DNA of 64,000 nt, from NCBI RefSeq assembly GCF_036323735.1, contig NC_086028.1:23029001-23093000 (forward strand), written 5' to 3'. The DNA is from Rattus norvegicus. Taxonomy: Eukaryota; Chordata; Mammalia; Rodentia; Muridae. Of this stretch, positions 34,546-46,807 are shown one piece after another (positions within the stretch are counted from its first letter, which is position 1; every line of letters starts with the position of its first letter). A model generated the notes under the pieces. The model had not been told where the DNA came from. It made no database searches and saw only the letters and a list, made by a program, of their open reading frames with translations. Position numbers and translations under genes: made by a program.

Positions 34546-35030
34546 GACAGGAGCCTAGCATAACTATCCTCTGAGAGGTTCTACCCAACAGCTGACTGAA
34601 ACAGATGCAGACACCCACAGCCAAACATTGAACACTGAGGTCAGGATTTTATGGAAGAGTTGGGGGAAGGATTAAAGGCCCTGAAAGGGATGGGAACCTC
34701 ACAGGAAGACCAACAGAGTCAACTAACTTGGAACCCTTGGAGCTCTCAAAGACTGAGTCATTAACCAAAGCACATACACAGACTTGACTAAAGCCCCACA
34801 TTAACAAATGCAGTAGATGTAAATCTCAGTTTCCATGACTGTTTTGTCTGTTCTCAGTGGGAAAGGATGCATCTAATTGGTCAGAGACTTGAGGTACCTT
34901 GGTGGAGGGATACTCAGGTGGTGGGACTTACACTCTCAGAGGAGAAGGGAATGGAGTAGGGATAGGGACTCTACAAGGGGGAGACTAGGACAGGAGAAGC
35001 ATTTGAGATGTAAATAATTTTTTTTAAAAA
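34090..35030 (+). mobile_element. L1 with inverted 5' segment (twin priming likely)
   Basis: Two L1 pieces in opposite orientation abut at about 34545/34546. The left piece (about 34090-34545) is antisense ORF2 C-terminal sequence (gattttgatttgcatttccc-type wording at 34145-34165). The right piece (34546-35030) is sense 3' UTR, starting cttgtagacaggagcctagc and ending tgagatgtaaataa before an A-rich run. This order is the classic product of twin priming. About 0.5-0.7 kb of L1 between the two pieces is missing, which twin priming can also cause. I could not find a target duplication, so two separate insertions remain possible. Confidence 0.75.
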
Positions 35031-35802
35031 AAGACAAAAATGGTTGTCTATATTGATAGATGCTTTTGATATTTCACATCTTGAATTTTTGTAATTGTCT
35101 AAAATATGACTTGTGAAAACCATAAAAATGTACAAAAGTAAGTAAAAAGAAGAAATATTTTTCAAGTCTCCCAATTACTTTGCCCATAACCACAATGTCA
35201 ATCACTTGGCTTGAAGAGAATTTCTCTCTAGCTTACTTGTTTCTTCCTCTTAAAGATAACTACACAGTTTCAAGGCCACAAGTATCCTTCTCCCTAGATT
35301 AGAAATACATGCATTCCCTGGAAGAGGATTCTAAAATTTCTATTTCTCTTTTTCTACTTGTTTCCTCTCTTAAAGCCTCAGATTATATTGAGGTAGAATA
35401 GACAGGTAATATGCAAATTATTAGGTGCTGACAGGGGACAGGCTGATTCTATCGAGAGCTGTGTTACAGCAGAATGTCATGTGCTATGCAAACACATACA
35501 TACAGACTAGGTCACCCCAAATATTTGAGACAACATGGCTCGTGCAGACAGCTTCTCCTGTCTGTCCTGTTCTTTATTGCAATGGCAGGTCTATTCTTTT
35601 GTCTGGGAGCTTTGACTTTTCACAGCATGCCAGATCACCTGGACAGATAGATGCAGACTCCATTTGAGAACAGGAATAGAATCAGCCCCATTCTGGCAAA
35701 TTTTACATATATTTCTGTAATTGTGCTTTCTTTTCTCACACTCATTAATGATTCTCCCAGCTAATGACTCACATCCTTAAGACAAGTATACAGCATTCTC
35801 TT

Positions 35803-35807
<5 letters not shown>
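35031..35807. other. Unique AT-rich DNA
   Basis: Nothing recognised. A frame of 80 codons at 35425-35667 is without features. Confidence 0.4.

Positions 35808-35857
<50 letters not shown>
35808..35857. repeat. (TG)n microsatellite
   Basis: About 25 TG units. Confidence 0.95.
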
Positions 35858-35858
<1 letters not shown>

Positions 35859-38476
35859 GGGGAGTGTACACAATTATCACTTCAGCAGCCTTTACTTTCT
35901 CTTGGGTGTTTGCCTTCACTTTGGTAAATGGTAATCTTCATTCCTTACCTTGTTTTCTCTCTGAATTCATCTCTGATGGTAAGAGGAACATACAAACACG
36001 GAGATCTAAATATGTTTTCCCTACCTCAGATGCTTCCTCACCTCCAGAAAAAAGAGTGTTGCCCTTCCAACTGGAGACCTGCATCTGGATTTAGATGGAG
36101 GGATGAAAAAACATGCAGGACTTCTCTTTCTTCCTTTCCCCTTTTCCTTCTCTTCTTCCACCTCCTCTTTAGTGGTTTTTTTTTCTTTTTGGTTAGTCTT
36201 TTAAATATGGAAACTATAGTGAATAGAACTTTAAAGAAAGAAAGCACCTCATTTGAATATCCTGGAATAAGTGCCAAGGTTGAGTTGGGGCTGGAGCGAT
36301 GGAAACAAAGGAGGCACAATTTACTTTGCATAATAATGTAATGAGGGTTTCTCCACTATCCCTGTGGGAGCTGGAGAAGGAGGATGGGAGGGTAAGAGTC
36401 CTCCTGGGATCTAGCGAAGCCAGAGAACAGAAAAGGATTTCAGTAAAACCTCTCATAATAAAACCATCCAAGAAAATCCCTACAAAAGCCATGTGAGTCC
36501 CCCTTTTGAAGATTTGACACCTAATATACAGTTTTTGGTTATGGCCTCCTGGTTGTGGTCATTTCCTGCTCTATCTTCAAGTCCCTCATAAATGGCATAT
36601 ATCTCGACAGAGGTCATTATTGCTGCTGCCATCTGGAACAATCAGTTATTTGGATTATTTCCTTCTTGGTCTAATAAAAGAAAACTATGTATTAAGAGCC
36701 CAATGAAACAGGAAGACAGACAATAGGAAGCACTTCAGAGCTGGGATTGTAGAAACTGACAAACTACCTTAAGGAGACATGTTGGAGAAAGCCCAGCCCT
36801 CTGCCCCTGTTCCAAACACTTGTTGCATTTGATGTCGTCTAGGCCCCCTGACCTCTTTCCTTTCCATTGACTCTTCAAAATAACGTATACTTGTAAATGT
36901 CTTCTCTACCTTTCCAGGATACACATTTTGTAACCTCTTGTAACATTGATAGTACAGGAATGTCTCTCTCAAATCTGAGGGAACTCAAGGTCTTCTTCTC
37001 CTAGGCTTTATGTGACAGCGGACAGGTCACTTAAGTTACCTACAGTTAGAAAATTATGAGTATAATTCCAGAGACTGTCTCTTACTTCAGGCCCCTTGTT
37101 CTTCTCTATTCTGTTACTTGGGGTTTCAAAACTTTTCTTTGTACACTTTTGATCCACAGAAAACTTGTAAATTGCCTCTCCTCCATTATAATTGTGGTCT
37201 TGCACAGCCTCTCTTGGTGTTCTCAAGAAGAAATAGTGGAAGAGTTGCTTGAAAACCGACATCTCCACCAACAACAGAGCCACGTGGTTTGTTAGAGCTC
37301 AGGTAGTGGTGTTTGATCAGCATTGACTCCCTTTTACTCACAGCTCCCAAGGACTTTATGGTACAGACATATCTTTTGTTGTTCTGTAAACATTTGTAGG
37401 AACTAACAAGCAATGTACAATACATCATGTATACATTCCCTGTCAAGCAGTGGCTATACCCTACATACACTAGGGCCTGCACCGTTCTTTTATGTCTAAT
37501 TGAATAGCTCAGGATAGCAAAAGGTGGGACCTTATTGAGACATTAGTTTCTGCCTTCAGAGCCTAGGCCCTCCCACTCCTACTAGAGAGTATATCAAGTT
37601 TCGTGAGTTGCTTCATGACTGGTTTGCTCTTTTACAGCTTCTACTCATTGTGCCAGTTTTCTTCCCTCACATTAATCATAACCCATTTAGTACTAATTTC
37701 AGTGAAAGAAGCATAAAAGTGTAAATGGTAAGTAAAGGATGGAAACTCAAATGGGTTCTGTGTGTGTACTAAAGACCCAGGGAAGCCATTCCCTCCTCTG
37801 ATACTCTTCTATGTATCAACATACTCTGTATGCATATATTGGACAGAGATATATTTCTAATAGTTCAAAATTTGATATTACTTTTTAACTTTCTTGCTTG
37901 CTTCTCCCTGTAAAAGACACTCTAGTGACATGCTTTGCTCATCTCTGATTTATACACTCGTGTACATCCAGTCACTGTCTTTAAGTCCAGCAACTTACAT
38001 ACAGGGAACATCTAGAGTGCCTTGCTCATGGACCACCTTCTTACCTTAGGCCCATATCCTGCCAGCAGCTTGCCTTTGGCGTGAATACTCAAAATGATTG
38101 TGTCTCTTCTTAGATTCATTCACCCCACCCTCGAGTTCATTTTCTATCTCATTCACAAAATTTTCATTTCGCTGATGGTTTTTTTAATATCACTTCACAC
38201 TCCTGAGTTAATAATCCATCCCCAGAATGAAAACATTAATACATGGTGGGTACCTGATTATCATAAAGAAAGAAAGGTATAGTTATTTTTCTGGTCTGTT
38301 TTCTGTTCATTGAGAATAATATTAGTAGGGATATGGGTGGGCAAGGATATGGGGTAAAGTTCTTCCTTTACTACACTCAATGAGGAAGAGGAGAGGGTGG
38401 AAGACAGATGAACGAAAAACAGGAAAGTTTAGCAGCTTGGGGAGTCAAGGAGACAACTTGACTTAGAAGCTTTAAT
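35858..38476. other. Unique DNA, 2.6 kb, no gene found
   Basis: Overlapping frames at 35804-36094, 35928-36341 and 36038-36331 are conflicting and featureless. A pyrimidine patch lies at 36121-36190. ggggctggagcgatgg at 36287 resembles the start of a rodent SINE but is not followed by one. Confidence 0.4.
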
Positions 38477-38520
38477 GAGGAAGAGGAAGCGGAGGAGGAA
38501 GAAGAGGAGGAGGAGGAGGA
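38477..38520. repeat. (GGA)n / (GAA)n microsatellite
   Basis: Irregular trinucleotide purine array, about 14 units. Confidence 0.85.
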
Positions 38521-40159
38521 CCAACTTAAAGTATTTCCAATGTCTGTTGGAATCCTTGCACCTAAGTCCAAAGTGTTTTAGCTTTCTGCCCTGTTATCAT
38601 TACTCCTGTTTTGTTATTTGTACGCAAGCTCACCTTCCTCACCTATGAGCTTTGAGTTCCTGCTTTGGATTGCTGTGAAATCATTCAATTGAGATATTCT
38701 GGTGAAAAAGCATGTTATCAACAGAGTTATCAATAATAACATTGATTAATGACTGTTACTTTTACTATTATAATGAGGACAATCCCCAACCACAGTGATG
38801 TTACATAGGTGAAGAGGGAAAATCCAATATCTGTAAATATCAGGGCAATGGGCACTAGCATTTGCAACAAAGAAAATGCTTTGCAAAGGTAAGGGCAAAG
38901 TTCTTTTTAATAAAGCAAGGATCAGAGTCGACAGTAAACGTGTTATAACAGGAACCTGTAGAGACACCAGAAATACTTGCAGGGCATAACAACTTGTTTT
39001 TTGTTTTTTGTTTTTTTTTTCTTTCCAATGCGAAGGGAAAATTCCCTACAAGCTGGTGGTTGGTGAGTACTTACTGCTCCGATATAAAAAGTCTTAGAAT
39101 CAGTAAACACAATCTCAATATAAATAAGACAAGCTCATCTTTTATGTCACTTAAATAATTAAAACACTTCTCATTAAATAATTAAGTTATTTAAGGAGAA
39201 ACATCAGAAGAGCATCCAGCCGTCAGATCTAACTGCTTTTGCCTGGAGTGACATGTTCTCAGCAGTCGGTTGTATTTTGCCTTTGTACAGTATGTTCAGT
39301 CGTATTTTTTCCCCCAGTGCTATTGTTTTTGGTGAATAGGAAGACAAAGTACTTACCTATGCTCTATGAAAGTTCTGAAGGAATAGAAGACAGTGAATGA
39401 GTGACCTTAGACACACCTACAACCTTCCATGGCTGGATGCAAAGTTGTCCAAATGAGAGGTGAATGAAGAATTCACACAGAGCAACCAGAAATGTAGGAC
39501 TGTATTGTCGTGGAGGCTTGTCTTGTCAGGCTCTCTCCTGTATTGCAGCTCATTTAGATGTGTGATATACAGTAATATTTTAACCTAGCCTCAGTACCTT
39601 TGAAGCACAAATGAAAGGTCCTTCCTAAAGGATATTCTACAGGGAAGTAAATTTGAAAACACGGGCAAGCGAATGTTAGCAGGATTTCCCTCATTTCTGA
39701 TCCTGCCTCTCAGATGCTTGATTGCAGTGGTGACACTCGCTGCTTGCTGTCCCTCCCTTCATTCCAAATAATTGGACATGGTTCTCAAGGTAGTTACATT
39801 GCATTTCTCAGGCTTCCTTATAGTTAGGTAAAACTATTTACAAATTGTTCTACAGGGAAGTAAAACTCTTTTCATAAATGTAAATTCACGAACTTGCAAA
39901 AGAAACTTCTATAAACTCATTCTCTCCCTTTCAATACACTAGCATGATCCAAGAAATCCCTCACTGAACCTGTAGAAGTGTGTATCTTGGCCATTGGGGT
40001 GATTTCCAGCAGCAGAAGTTCAAAGCAAGCCACTACATTCAAACATCCTACCTTCAAACATTTCTAATCTTCCGGATGCTGTCTCTCTAATGCACACTGT
40101 GGTTTGAAAACACCAAATACTCATATTCAACTGGCACCATTTTGTTGTTTATTTTACTT
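38521..40159. other. Unique DNA with one poly-T tract
   Basis: T-rich tract with G interruptions at 38994-39021. No gene or named repeat recognised. Confidence 0.4.
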
Positions 40160-40283
40160 TACTTATTTTGATACAAAGTCTCTCTATACAAAACAGGCTG
40201 TTCTGGAACTCACATAGATCCACCAACCTCTGCCTATCAAGTGTTAAGGGTAAAAGCATGTGTCAATACTCCATGCTCAACTG
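40160..40283 (-). mobile_element. B1 SINE, antisense, old
   Basis: gatacaaagtctctctatac, aaaacaggctgttctggaac, tcacatagatccaccaacct, ctgcctatcaagtgttaagg and gtaaaagcatgtgtcaatac match the antisense B1 monomer (7SL-RNA-derived) at reduced identity. The internal 29-bp duplication of later B1 copies appears absent, which suggests an early type. Confidence 0.85.
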
Positions 40284-41490
40284 ATACTTCTTTAAAAAAA
40301 AAATCACTTTTGTCATTAATGTAGGCATCTCTCTGTTTTGACTTGTGTATTACTACATCTTGTTGGAAAATGTCTACAATCAATCAGCATCCTTGTCATT
40401 TTCACATAATAAAAGGATTACACAGAAACAACTTTCCTTGGGTTGTGTATAACTTGATTACTAATCATGGGGATAAACTTCAAAGGAAATGATTTGAGAT
40501 AAACATCAAAAAGAGGCCTCCATTTATTTCAGAGGTAAAAAGAGAATTGTAGTACATAACATATTCTGACATTTCTATTGGATTATTTTTTCAGATAAGT
40601 TCTCCAGATACTCTCAGACAAATCAGTTTTCCCTCCTTCAACATGCTCCCCCTCTGTGTTTGTGAGTAGACCTCAGAATTACCATAGCATGTAGAAAACA
40701 CAGTTTTTCTACAGAGGGAGCAACTGCCTGAGGCAGGTCATACTTTGTTCCTATTTCTCAGACAAGGATTGGACTGTTCAAGACATCCTGGGTTTTCTTC
40801 TTCCCCCTTCCAGAATCAAGATAGCCTTCAGATACATTCCTACTGAATCATTTTATCTCTGTGGCACATGACCCAAGGGTTGGGTGTGTCACTTTCCAGG
40901 ATCCATAGGTCATGGTGAAATAGGACAGTGAAGAAGACTCTATCTGCCTAGGAAAGCTTTCTTGAGCCTAGAGGAACCAGTTCACAGTGAACTCTAGAGT
41001 TTTCTTGCTTGTTGCTCGTCTGTAACTAACTAGTCCACTTTATAAATGTACACTTACGGTATTGTACCTCACATGCCATATTTGGGCAACCGGTAAGGCA
41101 ATAATTCCATGCTTCAAGAAGTGCCTAAACTCCTTTTTCTGATGGGTGTAATTTTGATCTTTGTTGGCATCAGTACAGTGACTAGTGACATTGGTAAAGC
41201 TGTTAGGATCAAAGTCGTGGCCATGACTACTCAAATAAGCAAGACTGAGATATCGACCCTATGTATTCCACCAAAGATGTTTGAAGTAGAAAAATGAGAT
41301 CAAGGAGTTTTGAGACTTATTCAATGTACCCACATCGTGAAGAACAAATGAAGATGGCCAGCGTGTCCCTCCCTCACCCTTAACTCTCCTAACCCCCTCC
41401 CACCATAACTCTTCTAACCCCACCCCCAAGTCCATCTTTGGAATTATGTACTTAGGGACAGGAAGAGAGGACTAATGTCTTATTCAAGAA

Positions 41491-41492
<2 letters not shown>
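40284..41492. other. Unique DNA
   Basis: A short imperfect tandem of aactctcctaacccc-type units lies at 41380-41432. Opposite-strand frames at 41040-41297 are featureless. Confidence 0.4.
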
Positions 41493-41545
<53 letters not shown>

Positions 41546-41552
41546 TGTGTGT
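41493..41552. repeat. (TG)n microsatellite
   Basis: About 29 units with one TA interruption. Confidence 0.95.
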
Positions 41553-42866
41553 TTGGATAAAGTTTCTCATATCAGAGTTCCATTCGATATACTAAGAAGT
41601 GGCCAAGGCCTCTGAGGTTTACTTGTGACTGATGGGTGACAGGACTGATTAGCAATGATACTTGAGTTGTCACCCTAGGAGCGATAGTATGTCAGGGATC
41701 CGCCAATCCCGTGAGGGGTAATGCTCATCCTACTTGAGTTAACGTGGCAGCATAGTTTCTCTAATATCCAGTCATATAAGACCTAAATGCACTTTTTTTT
41801 CAGACAGCATGTCAAAACATCACATGTAAAACCTATGGAGGCTGTAAGCTATTGACTTTATACCGACAGTTTATTAGTATCTTTGAATATCAAGTGATGC
41901 CACTTTCCCCTTTCTTTCCAGTAGATGACCATTTTACCCATTTGGATATAATCATCTCTGGAAAACAAGGCTGACTAGAGAGAAAACAAAAGGTAGCATA
42001 AGTAAATATAAGGTAATGTGAGGAAACACAGTAAGAAAATAATGATGGTTGACTTCTGAAAATGTCTTTTGATGCTCATATTAGTGAAAGGTGTAAAAAG
42101 CAGCTTAAAACTTTAGGCACTTCTTTAAGGTATGCAGAGCAGGTTACTGTGGGGCCTCCAGGGAAAGAACAAGGAGAAACCTAAGTGTAAATCATCATTA
42201 ATTCCATCACTAGAATGGCAGGATTCAGAAGGATCATTGGAAATGAGGCCAGGGAAGTGATCAGTCTTAGAAAGACCACAGCTGAGTTAGCAGGAAGCTA
42301 TTGTCTATTGGCTTTGCCTACGTGGGAAACATCTACGGCAACTTTTTTATTTCTCAAGACCCACCCAGGCCCAGCAGTAGGAACTTTGCTGGTATATCTG
42401 CCCACATCGCTGCTGAAATATTTCTCTCCGTGTCTTTCAGGACATTCCTCGTTATAGCTATTTTCAGTTTGTCTCAGATCCATCTTGGAGAAGAATGTCT
42501 CATTCTCTCTCACTCTCCAGAATTTCACAAGTCACTTACTTAACATGAATAACTTTTAAACAATGATGCTGGAGTGTTTAGACATGAATATTGGTAAGCG
42601 GTCCGATAGACAACATCTGTCCATCCCTCAATACAGATGCAGTCATGGTATAGAGGGACTGTCACATAAAAGGACATTTACATAACATAGAACTACCCCA
42701 ACACAGAAGGAAATACTTTCTGGGATTTTCATGTATAACTTATTCATTATTAATTATTATTAATGATTACTGAACATGGAATATGTCCAGTTTTATGAAA
42801 ACATTGCAGTAAAATTAAGAATACAAAATTGTGTATGGTTTCCTTCATCAAATTCCTTGAGGAAAA

Positions 42867-42868
<2 letters not shown>
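41553..42868. other. Unique DNA
   Basis: Frames of 76-80 codons overlap on both strands at 42215-42543 and contradict one another. Nothing recognised. Confidence 0.4.

Positions 42869-42908
<40 letters not shown>
42869..42908. repeat. (TA)20 microsatellite
   Basis: Pure alternating TA, prone to unpairing. Confidence 0.95.
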
Positions 42909-42910
<2 letters not shown>

Positions 42911-43749
42911 AGGGGGGCTTATGAGACACCATAAGAAAGGAAAATAATCTGTTTCTGGAATATTGGGATTGGATTAAAATTATAAAAAAATATACCCACA
43001 TACAAAAATATGATCCCCATAATTATCCTACCAACAAATCAAGATATCTTTTCTCTCTGCCTTTGATACTATTCAAGGAAAATACCATTAACAGCCTGAT
43101 GATACTGCAAAACATGTTTACCTCACAAAAATAGTTGGTCAATATGGAAACCACAGGAATGAATTAGACTGCCTATACAAACATTCTACGTTGTTTTCAA
43201 TATAACGTTTGATGAATCAAATATGAAAAAAATTTGATTCCCCTCAACATATCCCTATTTCTATGAGAAAAAATCGGTCTTTAGAAAGTCTATGAAAATT
43301 ATTTCCCTAGATTTTATTAAAGGCCCTGGCTCCGCTGTGAGTTCTGGAAGTTGTGGTCCCCACGACCTCCCAAAGGTCATTTGTAACTACATTTCCTATG
43401 AGCTAGGAGCCTTTGCCATCCACAGAATAAAGTTGATCTGCTGACAGTAATGAGACAAATATGTATTAGCTTCATGCCTCAGAAGCTGCACTGCCCCCAG
43501 TGAATCCTTGACATTTACTGTGTGCAGTCTCCCCTGGTGTAAAAATGCATTTCTTAAAAAAAATACAGCTGGTATACATGAACATGCTAGCAGTGGCTGT
43601 GTCAGCCAAAAACTGGCTCTTTAAATATTGTAACCTGTTCCTCCAGTATTTATCAGGGTGTGGGAAGAAAGTAGTGGCATATATTTTGGAAGAGATGTTT
43701 AATTACAAAATCATGCTTCCACAGCAGGTTTTATTTAAATCAAGACATC
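42909..43749. other. Unique DNA
   Basis: At 43340-43415 two inverted copies of an ACTACAtTTCC-like phrase occur (ggaagttgtggtcc and aactacatttcc), loosely like ZNF143/Staf sites. Too weak to call as regulatory. Confidence 0.3.
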
Positions 43750-43858
43750 CTTCTTCTTCTTCTTCTTCTTCTTCTTCTTCTTCTTCTTCTTCTTCTTCTT
43801 CTTCTTCTTCTTCTTCTTCTTCTTCTTCTTCTTCTTCTTCTTCTTCTTCTTCTTCTTC
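43750..43858. repeat. (CTT)36 microsatellite, GAA/TTC type
   Basis: 109 bp of uninterrupted CTT. Homopurine/homopyrimidine mirror symmetry allows triplex formation. The plus frame reads as a poly-Ser run within a 112-codon spurious ORF. Confidence 0.98.
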
Positions 43859-44299
43859 CTTGCCTCCTTCTCCCTTTCCTTAAACTATAGCTTTTAGTAG
43901 TGTGAACTTTCATATATCAGGGCTGTATGCCATAAATCTGATATCATCTTTCTTCAACACATGGAATAAAAACCAAGCTCTTTCAGCTGTCTACAGCTGA
44001 ACTACCATAACGTAATCCAAGTCAATTTCCCAGTGCTTCTCATTATCTTACTTCATTTTAGGCAACTTTTCTTTAACATGCTAAGCACATCATGTTTCTA
44101 AAGCTTGGCATTTGAAAATCCAACTTCTGATTTCTTTTTTTCTTCCCATGGAAATTGCAAGGTTGAACACTTCTTTCTTCCAAGAATCCCTCACATTTTT
44201 CACCCTCAGAAACACTCTCTTGGGCTGCATAAATAATTTGACCATTTTTGCTCATGCTATCACTGTGCCATGTGTGAAGGTGGGTTCTAACTGGCAAGT
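43859..44299. other. Unique DNA
   Basis: Opposite-strand frames of 66 and 74 codons overlap at 44073-44312. No feature recognised. Confidence 0.4.
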
Positions 44300-44710
44300 T
44301 GATGCAGTTTAGAATTACCTGGGAAGAAAGTCCCAGTGATGGGTTATTTTAATCAGGCTGACCTGTGGGTGTGTCTGGGGGAAGATTGTTTTTGTTGCAT
44401 TCTAATTGATAAGGGAAACCTTCCCTGCCACCCTCACACACATGTGGTTGGCACCATTATGAAGACAGAGGACCATGGAATATAAATACGAGTATAGCAT
44501 TGGGATTAAGGACAAGTAAGCATACATGCATTCACTTTTCAGGACTCTGGACCAATAGATGCAATGTAACAAACTACATCAAACTCCTCTCTCTCTGTGG
44601 CCTTCCCATGATAATGGACTAAAATCTAGAATTGTCAGCTAAAATAAACTCTTTGCCCACTAAGTTGCTTTTTGTAGGTGTATTTTATCATAGCAACAGA
44701 AATTAAACTT
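44300..44710 (+). mobile_element. URR1-like rodent DNA transposon, diverged
   Basis: Recognised by the order tgggttctaactggcaagtt, ttacctgggaagaaagtccc, gtgtgtctgggggaagattg, gtggttggcaccattatgaa, ctctgtggccttcccatgat, aaaataaactctttgcccac and ttttatcatagcaacagaaa. This follows the common murid element whose sense copy ends ...ataaaccctttcctcc...tcacagcaatagaaa. No transposase is present, as expected for a non-autonomous element. Confidence 0.55.
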
Positions 44711-45266
44711 GGATATTATGTTTTCTGTCCTTCATGTTTTTTCTTTCTTTTCTACCATTTATTCCAACAGAGTATGAGCCTCAAAAAGCCTTTTTTAAGG
44801 ATGTGGGGTAGCATAGAAAAGTCACCATGATAAACTAGCCTTGATAACATGTCTTGCATATATAAATAGAAGCCATAGGTTTAAATCCTAGCAAAATACC
44901 CCCCCCACAAATTATGATCTTGACAGCTTGTGAATGTCTTTATTCAACTGAACATAAATACATGGGAAAATATTTTAACTGCCTTTATGATCTTGACAGT
45001 AGATCATTGAATCCAAGAATAATGGCATCATGACATTAAATACATTAAGGTAGAAAACAGCAGGATGAACTGAGAAACACTTGCTCTTAGTTCATACTTC
45101 AAGCTTCTGATATATCTGAATCTGTTAGGAAAGGTTAGACTTAAATACAATCCAACAAATGCTGTTACACCTAAAATTTTCAAAGGTTTTGAAGGTAAGC
45201 TTTAACTTATTGCTCTATATGCTGATAAAAATTATTTGCTTGGAAGAGATATTTGTTTCTTTGGTT
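44711..45266. other. Unique AT-rich DNA
   Basis: A C8 run lies near 44901. Nothing else recognised. Confidence 0.4.
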
Positions 45267-45296
45267 CCTCCTCCTTCTCCTCCTCCTCTTCTTGTT

Positions 45297-45343
<47 letters not shown>
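45267..45343. repeat. (TCC)n then (ATC)16 microsatellite
   Basis: A short TCC/TTC patch at 45267-45292 is followed by about 16 pure CAT/ATC units at 45297-45343. Reads as His or Ile runs in two frames. Confidence 0.95.
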
Positions 45344-46417
45344 TCTCACTCTTATTTGAGTTTAAAACTTTTGCATGGCATTAGCTGTGGTGTGCAAGTT
45401 ATTCCAAATTATTTGCATTCTTCCTTTCTTAAAATACATATCCAACCATCTTTATATCTATTCATTCATTCAAATTTATATAGTTTAGTGGTAGTGAAAT
45501 CAGGAAATAAGCCCCCTGTGAACACAAAATGTTTCTTGATATACTGAGACAGAGAGAGTGACACAGATAAAGGTTAAGCCAACAGCAGAAGTATCTGAGA
45601 TGTGACAAAAAAATCTCTATACAGTGAGAAGAGAATTTTTGCACAGCCACACCATCATGCAGGAACTTTAAGAAGTAGAGCTTCGGTGACACAATCACCC
45701 TGGATCTGAGGGATGCTCATTTCTACTTCGTGATTAAAATGTTCTATTCATGTGGAAAAGATGTCCTCAAAGTTATGTAGCTCACAGGTAAACAATGGAA
45801 TGCTGATCCATAAAGCAATAATCTTCATGTGTTGCCATGTTCATAGACATTTAGAATATGGAGAACTGGAGGGGTTTATCCTTTGAGGTCCACCTATTGA
45901 CTGTTTTCCAACAGGTGCTGTCACCTATCTTCTGGAGCGAGTGGTAAAATGGACATGGGCTAATTACAGTGAAAGTCTCGTTATAAAAGAGGGATTGTAT
46001 GAGATAAGTCACTGGCATGTGACAGTACTAACAAGAAATAAAATGTGTAGAAATGAGGTTTAGAAAACAAACGCAAAGGCAATGAACCCAAATAAGAAAA
46101 GCATAATACAATGAAGAGTAGAAAGGATGATAATTCTTTTGTCATTAAAAAATTTGTCTAGAAACAGGATCATATTCCCCATGTGTTAGGAAGAGTAGGG
46201 AGAAGGTGGACATCATGGGTTGAGTGAGAATGGCTCTCATAGGCTCATATATTTGAATATTTGCTTTGTACTTGGTGACACTGTTTGGGAAGAATTGGGA
46301 ATTGTAGCCATGTTGTATAAAGTGTGTCACTATGCACGAGCTTTGAGGTTTCAGAAGCTCACAACATTTCTAGTGAATCTCTCAACAAGACAGTTGACGT
46401 TTTGACATATTAACCCT
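45344..46417. other. Unique DNA
   Basis: Nothing recognised; opposite frames of about 61 codons overlap at 46145-46405. Confidence 0.4.
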
Positions 46418-46590
46418 CAGCTACTGCTCCAGCACCATGCTTCCATGCCTGTTGCCACACTTCCAATCAGAATAGTCATACACTCTAACCCTCTGGACCT
46501 GAGAGCCCCCAAATTAAATGTTTTCCTTAATATGTTCTGTGGATCATGACGTTTATCACAGTAACTAAACAACGGTGGACAGACAGTTCA
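46418..46590 (+). mobile_element. ORR1/MaLR-type LTR 3' fragment
   Basis: ctactgctccagcaccatgc, ctgttgccacacttcc, then cccccaaattaaatgttttc and a ctgtggatcatgacgttta phrase follow the right half of ORR1-like LTRs as seen at 48063-48380. 5' half missing and highly diverged. Confidence 0.6.
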
Positions 46591-46807
46591 GATGAATTTT
46601 CCTAGTGTGAAGGCAGACGAGCAACTCTTCACTAAGCTGTACTAGTGAATTTCTCTTCAGGCACTTTAAGGAATACTCATGGCCTGTGTTCAGTTATTAA
46701 TTTAAACAAGTTATCTTTCACTAGTATTCAAAGACAGTGACATACATATGCTTTAAATGCTGGTTTTACATTGCACACTTTTGCACTGAGCCTTATGCTA
46801 TCATTTA

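Noticed and set aside
36287..36302. Start of a B2 SINE (ggggctggagcgatgg)
   Set aside because: Similarity stops after 16 bp and no A-box or B-box follows.
43340..43415. Paired ZNF143-like sites
   Set aside because: Both deviate from the motif core and no promoter is nearby.
43545..43883. 112-codon frame with a poly-Ser run
   Set aside because: The run is the (CTT)36 microsatellite and the remainder has no recognisable feature.
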